Shown here: in pieces, positions 1 through 5,748 of the stretch | Layout: every line of letters starts with the position of its first letter | Position numbering within the stretch: position 1 is the stretch's first letter | Source of the DNA: an uncultured archaeon | GTDB lineage: Archaea; Thermoproteota; Nitrososphaeria; Nitrososphaerales; CALBXV01 | Direction: 5' to 3' | DNA: 17,900 nucleotides | NCBI GenBank assembly: GCA_937890045.1 | Contig: CALBXV010000681.1 | Location: 1-17,900 of the forward strand | The notes under the pieces: model-generated | Told to the model about the DNA's origin: nothing | What the model saw: the letters and a program-made list of their open reading frames with translations, nothing else | Database searches by the model: none | Program-made: the position numbers and the translations under genes

Positions 1-597
1 TTTAAAGAACTAAGAACTCAATTAGATGAAATCAATTTCAAAGCTGATGCTAAGAAATTAGAGATTTCAAGGACTAAGATAAAGAAAACAGATGTATTTT
101 ATCATGCTGAGAAGAAAGGTTCTAAGAAAGTTAGAGTTTGGGTCAAACCTAAGTCAGCTAGAGAACCAGAAGAACTTGGTGTTTTTAAGGATATGAAAAC
201 GGCTGAAAAATCAGCTAGTCAATTTGTTAAACTTATGGGTGAAGATGTAACTGAAGGAATGGATTTTCTTCAAAAAGTTATCACACATACAAGAACAGAT
301 GATATCCTTAAAGAGATCAATTGGTTAGGTGAAGCAAAAGAGATGGGTAAACGTGATATAGATAAGATAGATCGTTATACTGATATGAATCAACATAATG
401 ATTCAGTTAAACATCTAGCTAGTGTAATGGGTCTTAAAAAAGAAGAAAAAATTATGGATAGTATAATAGTGATTCATAAACTTGAAAAGAGTATGTCTAC
501 AAATTTAATAGCATATAGGACAGAAATAATGAATAGACTATTAAAAGTGGCAGATAGAGTGTATAGTAACGCTAAAGCTATTCATGGAGCGTTTTAA
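1..597 (+). CDS. Unrecognised protein between portal region and gp21 (5'-truncated)
   Basis: The frame is open from the first base of the window, so the ATG at 193 is most likely internal and the gene begins upstream of the window; 198 residues are visible. The visible protein is charged and mostly helical-looking. A Lys/Arg-rich stretch (about residues 20-58) is followed by helices with regular hydrophobic spacing near the C-terminus (KSMSTNLIAYRTEIMNRLL). No catalytic motif is seen. In T4 the slot just before gene 21 holds the small prohead core proteins gp67 and gp68, but I see no convincing sequence match to either. A core or head-associated role is therefore only positional inference. 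The stop codon lies 15 bases before gene 21, which has a GAGGG ribosome binding site at 599-603, so the two are probably co-transcribed. Confidence 0.8.
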   Translation, partial: FKELRTQLDEINFKADAKKLEISRTKIKKTDVFYHAEKKGSKKVRVWVKPKSAREPEELGVFKDMKTAEKSASQFVKLMGEDVTEGMDFLQKVITHTRTDDILKEINWLGEAKEMGKRDIDKIDRYTDMNQHNDSVKHLASVMGLKKEEKIMDSIIVIHKLEKSMSTNLIAYRTEIMNRLLKVADRVYSNAKAIHGAF

Positions 598-612
598 CGA
601 GGGAAAAAACAA

Positions 613-1275
613 ATGAAACTAATATCAGAACAGTGGTGTGATAATGTAGAATATATTGTAGAAGCAGACCCTAAAACAGGTAAAAAGTCTGTTTTTATTG
701 AAGGTATTATGTTACAGACTGAAGTAAAGAACAAAAATGGCCGCATATACCCAAAAGAGGTAATGCAGAAAGAGGTTGCTAGATATACTAAAGAATTTAT
801 CGACCAAAAAAGAGCCTATGGAGAGCTAGGGCATCCAGAAGGACCAACAATTAATTTAGAAAGAACATCTCATTTAATACAATCATTGAATGAGGACGGC
901 GATAACTACGTCGGAAAAGCAAAAATTTTATCTACTCCTATGGGAGAAATTGTCAAGAGTTTACTAGCCGATGGTGCTAGACTTGGTGTTTCTAGTAGGG
1001 GTATGGGTTCATTAAAACAGAGTAGACGCGAAGGCGGAACTCAATTAGTGCAATCAGATTTTCAGTTAGCAACAGCTGCTGATATCGTAGCAGATCCATC
1101 TGCTCCTGACGCGTTCGTAAACGGCGTAATGGAAGGAGTTGAGTGGATTTGGGATAATGGAGTGATCAAAGCACAGAAAATTGAAGAATATAAACATTCA
1201 ATTAGACGAGCTAGGACACATAAAATTCAAGAAACGAAATTAGAAGTATTTAGATCGTTCCTTGAAAACTTATAA
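613..1275 (+). CDS. 21: Prohead core protease gp21
   Basis: This is the serine protease of the T4 prohead core (MEROPS family S77), which cleaves scaffold and capsid proteins during head maturation. At 220 residues it is close to T4 gp21. Shared landmarks are the N-terminal strand with FIEGIMLQTEV and NGRIYPKEV (residues 28-50), GELGHPE with the likely catalytic His74, and GVSSRGMGSL (125-134) holding the likely nucleophile Ser127 or Ser128. PSAPDAFV follows in the C-terminal half, as in T4. The start at 613 is supported by GAGGG nine bases upstream. It sits directly before gp22 and gp23, its expected substrates. The C-terminus is basic (KHSIRRARTHKIQ), which may help it bind the acidic core; that is inference. 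Confidence 0.95.
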   Translation: MKLISEQWCDNVEYIVEADPKTGKKSVFIEGIMLQTEVKNKNGRIYPKEVMQKEVARYTKEFIDQKRAYGELGHPEGPTINLERTSHLIQSLNEDGDNYVGKAKILSTPMGEIVKSLLADGARLGVSSRGMGSLKQSRREGGTQLVQSDFQLATAADIVADPSAPDAFVNGVMEGVEWIWDNGVIKAQKIEEYKHSIRRARTHKIQETKLEVFRSFLENL

Positions 1276-1277
1276 TG

Positions 1278-1285
1278 TATAAATA
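1278..1285 (+). promoter_or_regulatory. T4-type late promoter (TATAAATA) before gene 22
   Basis: An exact TATAAATA, the sequence recognised by gp55-type late sigma factor, lies right after the gp21 stop. If it occupies about -13 to -6 as in T4, transcription starts near 1291, giving a leader of roughly 45 bases before the gene 22 ATG. It would give scaffold and capsid genes extra late transcription independent of read-through from upstream. Confidence 0.8.
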
Positions 1286-1335
1286 ATCAATAATATTAGA
1301 ATTAATATTAATTATTTTTATAGGGAGACAATCTA

Positions 1336-2790
1336 ATGTCAACATTAGAAAATACCATTGAGAAAGTGATCTCGGAAGGTGTATCAGATGAAAAGAAGGA
1401 AATTCAGCATGAAGTTCCTGCAAGCGGCGATGCCGCTCCAGCAGCGAAAATGAAGACTGATCCTGATGCTGAAAAACATGCCTCCGATGCTGCCAAAAAG
1501 GCCGGCGATGCAACTAAACCTGCACCAAAGACTAATGCAGCTTCGAAGCAAGATCCTATCGAGGAACCTTCAGATGGCGTAACAAAAGTAGATAAGACAT
1601 CTATTCCCAATCAAGAAGAAGTAGAAGATGATTCTGAAACTCCTTCATTGGAAGAAATGTCTAAAGCTGATTTGTTGAAACACGCTGTAGTGTCTATGAA
1701 AGAAATGGATGCTAAAACACTTAAAGCCACATATGCTGGTTTGAGTGAAAATGACGAAGATGATGGCGACGGAGAAGAAACTTCAGAGTCACTAAGTCGA
1801 AATGCCTTAATTCGTAAGGTAGTAGAGTCTCTTAAAGATAAATCTGTTAAAGAAGTTCAATCTTTTATTGAATCTTTAGACCCAGCAGTTGGTGATCCTG
1901 CAAAGGATGCAACTGAAGGCGATAGAGATGAAGATAAAGGAAATTCTAAAGCAACTCAGAAACAGACAACTCCTGTTGAGTCCAAACAAGAAGAAGAGGA
2001 CGAAGAGGAAGAAGAAGAAGAAGTAAAGAAAGAATCTTATGAAGTCGATATGACTGATGACATAGAAGCTCTCGTTGCTGACGAAGATTTATCTCAAGAA
2101 TTCAAAACAAAAGCTAAAACAATTTTTGAAGCCGCAGTTGCTACAAAAGTTAAGGAAAGGATTACAGAAGTAGAAGCTCAGTCTCAAAAAGATACTGATG
2201 CAGCTGTTGAAGAAATCAAAGAAGATTTGACTGAAAAAGTTGATAATTACCTTAACTATGTTGCAGAAAACTGGGTAACAGAAAATGAGCTAGCTATCGA
2301 GCGAGGATTAAAATCCGAACTCACAGAAGATTTCATAAATGGTTTGAAAAAACTATTTGAGGAACATTACGTTGAAGTTCCAGAAGACAAGTTTGATGTA
2401 GTTGAAGAACTAGCAGGTAGACTTGACGATACTGAAGATAAATTGAATGAAGAAGTAGCACAAAATATTTCTTTATCTCAAGATATCGAAGAGCTTAAGC
2501 GTGAAAAAATTATTAGTGAAGCTTCACAAGAGCTTGCTGATAGTGAGCAAGAGCGGTTAAAAGAACTTACAGAAGATGTAGACTACGAAGATGCAGAAAA
2601 ATTCCAAGAGAAAGTTTCTACATTGAAAGAAGCCTACTTCAAGACTGGAAAGTTTGAAGCTGTCTCTGACGATACAACTGTGGCGTCCAGTGATACTGAT
2701 CCATTGAGTACTGATGAAGTACAAAATGCGAATCCAGGAATGGCTGGTTATACTGCCGCAATAAGTAAATTCGCTAAATTAGATGATTAA
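1336..2790 (+). CDS. 22: Prohead core scaffold protein gp22
   Basis: This is the main internal scaffold of the prohead, around which gp23 assembles and which gp21 later degrades. The protein is very acidic. The family core begins around residue 235 with DMTDDIEALVADEDLSQEF and FEAAVATKVKERI, followed by long helical and coiled-coil stretches to the end, where NPGMAGYTAAISKFAKL closes the protein. At 484 residues it is far longer than T4 gp22 (about 270). The extra N-terminal half is low-complexity, Ala/Lys/Asp-rich, contains two related helical units (residues about 109-140 and 154-185) and a poly-Glu run (bases about 1990-2024). The start has GGGAG at 1323-1327, and a late promoter lies upstream. 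I-x-E and L-x-E sites suited to gp21 cleavage are present, for example ISE at residues 12-14. Confidence 0.93.
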   Translation: MSTLENTIEKVISEGVSDEKKEIQHEVPASGDAAPAAKMKTDPDAEKHASDAAKKAGDATKPAPKTNAASKQDPIEEPSDGVTKVDKTSIPNQEEVEDDSETPSLEEMSKADLLKHAVVSMKEMDAKTLKATYAGLSENDEDDGDGEETSESLSRNALIRKVVESLKDKSVKEVQSFIESLDPAVGDPAKDATEGDRDEDKGNSKATQKQTTPVESKQEEEDEEEEEEEVKKESYEVDMTDDIEALVADEDLSQEFKTKAKTIFEAAVATKVKERITEVEAQSQKDTDAAVEEIKEDLTEKVDNYLNYVAENWVTENELAIERGLKSELTEDFINGLKKLFEEHYVEVPEDKFDVVEELAGRLDDTEDKLNEEVAQNISLSQDIEELKREKIISEASQELADSEQERLKELTEDVDYEDAEKFQEKVSTLKEAYFKTGKFEAVSDDTTVASSDTDPLSTDEVQNANPGMAGYTAAISKFAKLDD

Positions 2791-2817
2791 TTTAGCTTAA
2801 TGAGGGGGATATAAACA

Positions 2818-4173
2818 ATGTTTATGTCAGAATCACTTCAAGAAAAGTGGCAACCAGTTCTAGAGCATCCCGAACTTCCAAAGATCGAAGATAGCTACAA
2901 AAGAGCTGTAACGTCAGTTATACTTGAAAACCAAGAACGAGCAATGGCTGAAGATAGAGGTGCTTTAACAGAAGCACTTGGAGCCGGTACTGGTACTGTT
3001 GCAGGAGCACCTAATGGCGCAACCGCTACAGCAGCAAACTGGGATCCAATTCTAATTTCACTAGTTCGTAGAGCAATGCCCAACTTGGTAGCATATGATA
3101 TATGTGGTGTACAACCAATGACTGGTCCTACAGGTCTTATCTTCGCAATGAAGGCAAGATATGTAGATACTACGTCAGCACTAGGACGAACAGAGGCTTT
3201 ATTTAATGAAGCTGATACTGATTATTCTGCTGCAGGTACACATGCAGGAACAGACCCATTTGCGTCTAGTTCTGCAAACGCAGCTATCCAAACAGGCTAC
3301 ACAACAGGTACAGGCGACACTACGGCAGCAGCTGAAATTGATGCGTCTATCGCAGAAATGTCATTCTCAATCGAAAAAGCTACAGTTACCGCAAAGAGCA
3401 GAGCGCTAAAAGCTGAGTACACTATAGAACTCGCACAAGACCTTAAAGCAATTCATGGCCTTGACGCAGAAACAGAACTAGCAAACATTCTTTCTGGTGA
3501 AATCCTAGCGGAAATCAACAGAGAAGTTGTTAGAAATGTTAATGATCAAGCCAAGATTGAAGGTGTTGCATCAGAAAGTAACTTAACTGGTACTTCTGTC
3601 AACGGTCAATTCGATCTAGATGTTGATTCATCTGGTCGTTGGTCAGTTGAGAAATTTAAAGGTTTAATGTATCACATTGAAAGAAATGCTAATGTTATAG
3701 CAAGACAAACTCGTAGGGGTAAAGGAAACTTTATTCTTTGTTCGTCTGATGTAGCATCTGCACTTGCAATGGCCGGTGTATTAGACTACGCTCCAGCATT
3801 GTCAACTAATTTATCAGTTGATGACACTGGAAATACATTTGCAGGTGTCCTTAACGGATCCCTAAAAGTGTATATCGACCCGTATTACGCTAGTGCGTCT
3901 ACAAGACCTACAGGCGTGAGCGCAGGTGAAGGTTATGTGACAGTTGGATATAGAGGATCAAATCCGTTTGATGCTGGACTATTCTATTGCCCATACGTTC
4001 CACTGCAAATGGTTCGTGCGGTAGGTGAGAACACATTCCAACCTAAGATTGGATTTAAAACTCGTTACGGAATCGTAAGTAATCCATTTGTAGGATCTAC
4101 TCCAGCCTCAGGGTTGGCAGCAACTTCAACAAACAGTTACTACAGAAGTTTCGAAGTTCTTAACTTACTCTAA
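2818..4173 (+). CDS. 23: Major capsid protein gp23
   Basis: This is the HK97-fold protein that forms the hexamers of the head shell. It is 451 residues, shorter than T4 gp23 (521), and typical of marine T4-like phages. Family landmarks are WDPILISLVRRAMPNLVAYDICGVQPM (residues 75-101), the following GPTGLIFAMKARY, and the C-terminal YCPYVPLQMVRAVGE and FKTRYGIVSNPF. A gp21-type cleavage site fits LTE|A at residues 50-53, which would remove an N-terminal piece as in T4. Two in-frame ATGs occur (2818 and 2824). The first is chosen because GAGGGGG at 2802-2808 is nine bases away. A strong terminator follows the stop codon. Confidence 0.98.
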   Translation: MFMSESLQEKWQPVLEHPELPKIEDSYKRAVTSVILENQERAMAEDRGALTEALGAGTGTVAGAPNGATATAANWDPILISLVRRAMPNLVAYDICGVQPMTGPTGLIFAMKARYVDTTSALGRTEALFNEADTDYSAAGTHAGTDPFASSSANAAIQTGYTTGTGDTTAAAEIDASIAEMSFSIEKATVTAKSRALKAEYTIELAQDLKAIHGLDAETELANILSGEILAEINREVVRNVNDQAKIEGVASESNLTGTSVNGQFDLDVDSSGRWSVEKFKGLMYHIERNANVIARQTRRGKGNFILCSSDVASALAMAGVLDYAPALSTNLSVDDTGNTFAGVLNGSLKVYIDPYYASASTRPTGVSAGEGYVTVGYRGSNPFDAGLFYCPYVPLQMVRAVGENTFQPKIGFKTRYGIVSNPFVGSTPASGLAATSTNSYYRSFEVLNLL

Positions 4174-4191
4174 ATCATATTTTTGGTTTCA

Positions 4192-4220
4192 AAAGAGCCT
4201 CGTAAGGGGCTCTTTTTTTT
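4192..4220 (+). terminator. Intrinsic terminator after gene 23
   Basis: A ten-pair stem (AAAGAGCCTC with GGGGCTCTTT, one G-T pair) closes a GTAA loop of the GNRA type and is followed directly by a run of T up to 4220. This is a textbook factor-independent terminator that ends the head operon 18 bases after the gene 23 stop. Confidence 0.92.
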
Positions 4221-4222
4221 GT

Positions 4223-4230
4223 TATAAATA
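4223..4230 (+). promoter_or_regulatory. T4-type late promoter behind the gene 23 terminator
   Basis: An exact TATAAATA starts three bases after the terminator T-run. The predicted start is near 4236, giving a leader of about 47 bases to the ATG at 4283. It restarts transcription for the next small gene. Confidence 0.8.
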
Positions 4231-4282
4231 TGATTAGGGAAGTCAAAAGGACAACTCATACACATACACACAGGAGGTTATC

Positions 4283-4510
4283 ATGGTAAGCTATGGTACC
4301 AAATCAGGGTTCGAAATCAGAGCCGATTTACTTTCACAAGCACAAGGTCTATTAGAGATGAATGCACAACGAGAACTTGATGCAGCTTATTTCGCTATAG
4401 ATCAAGCAGCTGATGAAGTTTCTTTAATTTCTTTACCGGTAATTGAAATTACTGCAGAAGAAGTTATTGAAACCGCAAGACAACTTAATGCTTTTGTAAA
4501 CGAGAAATAA
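4283..4510 (+). CDS. Small conserved-looking protein in its own late transcription unit
   Basis: I do not recognise a function. The 75-residue protein is acidic, has no signal peptide or membrane segment, and looks mixed: helices in ADLLSQAQGLLEMNAQRELD and the following DAAYFAIDQAADEV, a short hydrophobic strand LISLPVIEI, then a helix TAEEVIETARQLNAFV. It has the strongest ribosome binding site in the window (AGGAGGT, 4272-4278). It has its own late promoter (4223-4230) and is closed by a hairpin at 4519-4541. This setting predicts high late expression, which fits a virion or head-associated protein. T4 Soc has a comparable size (80 residues) but no sequence resemblance is claimed. Confidence 0.85.
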   Translation: MVSYGTKSGFEIRADLLSQAQGLLEMNAQRELDAAYFAIDQAADEVSLISLPVIEITAEEVIETARQLNAFVNEK

Positions 4511-4518
4511 ATTATATG

Positions 4519-4544
4519 GGAGAGGGTTCAATACTCTCTCCTTT
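4519..4544 (+). terminator. Hairpin closing the 75-codon late unit
   Basis: GGAGAGGG (4519-4526) pairs with CTCTCTCC (4534-4541), eight pairs with one G-T, around a seven-base loop TTCAATA. Only three T follow before the next late promoter begins, so termination is likely but probably leaky. Confidence 0.65.
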
Positions 4545-4551
4545 ATAAATA
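4544..4551 (+). promoter_or_regulatory. T4-type late promoter, start-codon-proximal
   Basis: An exact TATAAATA overlaps the last T of the preceding hairpin tail. Placing it at -13 to -6 puts transcription start at 4557 or 4558, and the next ATG is at 4558, so the transcript would have no leader. No ribosome binding site lies between the promoter and the ATG. Confidence 0.75.
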
Positions 4552-4557
4552 GTAAGT

Positions 4558-4710
4558 ATGAAGAAAAATAAAGAAGATTATGTAGAATCAAAAATTCCGG
4601 CTGAGAAACATGAATATCTTGGTTGGTTTTGGTCTGTTGCAACTAAAAAATTCTACAGATGGAATGATCTTCCTGGTAGAGAACATGGAATAAAAAATGG
4701 CAACAGCTGA
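4558..4710 (+). CDS. Small basic, aromatic-rich protein (50 residues)
   Basis: A 50-codon frame starts exactly where the late promoter at 4544-4551 should begin its transcript and ends TGA at 4708-4710, overlapping the next gene by 14 bases. The protein is basic at the N-terminus (MKKNKEDYVESKIP) and carries an aromatic cluster LGWFWSVATKKFYRW (residues 21-35), too charged to be a clear membrane segment. No function is recognised. It has no Shine-Dalgarno sequence, consistent with leaderless initiation. The alternative is that this stretch is only the leader of the tail-tube gene at 4697; the promoter position and overlap favour a real gene. Confidence 0.6.
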   Translation: MKKNKEDYVESKIPAEKHEYLGWFWSVATKKFYRWNDLPGREHGIKNGNS

Positions 4711-5260
4711 TTGGCAGACAACACTCCCTACAAATCTAAATTATCTGAGTCCAGTTAATTTTGATTTAATAATAAACAAATTACCTAAAACTAGATATTT
4801 TTGTGTCGGAGCAACTTTGCCGAATATTAATTTTAGTGAAGCGGCATTAGATACAAAATTAGCAATTTCATCTTATGTACCTGGTGATAAAATCACTTTT
4901 GATCCCTTAAATGTACGATTTATTGTAGATGAAGATATGACAAATTATAAAGAAATATTTAATTGGATAATGTCTTTAGGACCTGGTATAGATACTGAAG
5001 ATTTTGTAGATTTAACAGGTGTGACAAAATCAGAGCTCGGATTCGATACGCGTAGTGGTGATATGAAGAAAATGTATTCAGATGCCGCTTTAATAATCAA
5101 TACATCAGCTAACAATCCAAATCTAGAATTTATGTTTGAAGATTGTTTTCCAACATCTCTAGGTGCTGTTACATTAGCTACTGATTCTACAGAAGTTGAA
5201 TATGTAGTAGCAGATTTAACATTAAGATACACACTATTTAAGATAAGAACTAGTACCTAA
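4697..5260 (+). CDS. Tail-tube-fold protein (gp19/gp48/gp54-like)
   Basis: The 187-residue protein has the layout of T4 gp19 and related tube proteins. An N-terminal part reads NLNYLSPVNFDLIINKLP, then an ATLPNINF segment. A central KITFDPLNVRFIVDEDM precedes a helix NYKEIFNWIMSL, matching the gp19 pattern of strand, acidic turn and FVDW helix. The C-terminal strands contain the FEDCFPTSLGAVTL segment, comparable with the LWPTNVGELQL region of gp19, and end in ADLTLRYTLFKI. It is assigned by pattern rather than close identity. Because gene 19 normally lies upstream of gene 20 with the sheath gene, this copy may instead be the tube initiator or cap (gp54 or gp48) or a paralogue. It starts inside the preceding small gene with no clear ribosome binding site, so translation is probably coupled. 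Confidence 0.7.
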   Translation: MATADWQTTLPTNLNYLSPVNFDLIINKLPKTRYFCVGATLPNINFSEAALDTKLAISSYVPGDKITFDPLNVRFIVDEDMTNYKEIFNWIMSLGPGIDTEDFVDLTGVTKSELGFDTRSGDMKKMYSDAALIINTSANNPNLEFMFEDCFPTSLGAVTLATDSTEVEYVVADLTLRYTLFKIRTST

Positions 5261-5288
5261 TTGACTTTTCAGCAAAAGCTGTTATAAT
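5261..5288 (+). promoter_or_regulatory. Early, sigma70-type promoter of uvsY, start-codon-proximal
   Basis: TTGACT (5261-5266) and TATAAT (5283-5288) are separated by 16 bases. The predicted transcription start is about 5295-5296 and the uvsY ATG is at 5296, so the mRNA would have no leader or a single base. The -35 box begins right at the end of the upstream gene (stop ends at 5260). Confidence 0.82.
5270..5281. repeat. Perfect dyad between the -35 and -10 boxes of the uvsY promoter
   Basis: CAGC-AAAA-GCTG is an exact inverted repeat lying wholly in the promoter spacer. It could be an operator for a repressor or activator; chance occurrence cannot be excluded for a four-base arm. Confidence 0.4.
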
Positions 5289-5295
5289 ATATAGT

Positions 5296-5748
5296 ATGAA
5301 GAATAAAACTTTATCTGAAATTCAAGAATTATGGAAGAAAGATTGTCAAATAGATGATATCGAATTAGACGTTTCTTCCCTTAAAGTCCCACAATTACAC
5401 GCAAAATATGCTGAGTTATTAGCAAGTAAGAAACTCATTCAAATTAAATACGAACACGCATTAAAAGATTTACAAAAAGATAAATGGCTTTGGTATACAG
5501 GAAAACTAACTCAAGATGAAATACAAGAAAAAAATTGGGATTATGATCCATTTAAAGGCCTTACAATACTTAAATCAGATTATGACAAATTCTTTGGGGC
5601 TGATGAAGATATACAGACAGCATTAGAAAAATTAGAAATCTGTAAAGTTACAGTTAATTATTTACAAGATGTAGTTTCTCAGCTGACTTGGAGACATCAA
5701 ACAATAAAGAATATTATAGAATGGCGCAAATTCATGGCAGGCTCGTAG
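5296..5748 (+). CDS. uvsY: Recombination mediator protein UvsY
   Basis: UvsY loads the UvsX recombinase onto single-stranded DNA covered with gp32 during phage recombination and recombination-dependent replication. The 150-residue protein matches T4 UvsY (137 residues) in plan. It has an N-terminal helix LSEIQELWKKDCQID, a long charged helix with KLIQIKYEHALKDL, the YTGKLTQDE turn, and the closing IKNIIEWRKFMAG, comparable with IKHIQDMRAFEAG at the end of T4 UvsY. There is no Shine-Dalgarno sequence; the start coincides with the predicted transcription start. The last 28 bases overlap uvsW in another frame, as expected for partners in the same pathway. Confidence 0.9.
   Translation: MKNKTLSEIQELWKKDCQIDDIELDVSSLKVPQLHAKYAELLASKKLIQIKYEHALKDLQKDKWLWYTGKLTQDEIQEKNWDYDPFKGLTILKSDYDKFFGADEDIQTALEKLEICKVTVNYLQDVVSQLTWRHQTIKNIIEWRKFMAGS

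Noticed and set aside
193..195. ATG at 193 as the start of the first gene
   Set aside because: The frame is open back to base 1 with similar composition, and no ribosome binding site precedes 193, so the gene is truncated by the window edge.
3206..3409. Plus-strand frame inside gene 23
   Set aside because: Out-of-frame shadow in the Ala/Thr-rich part of the capsid gene.
5688..5720. Upstream ATG for uvsW
   Set aside because: It adds 11 residues without family resemblance and lengthens the overlap with uvsY; the ATG at 5721 fits the UvsW N-terminus better.
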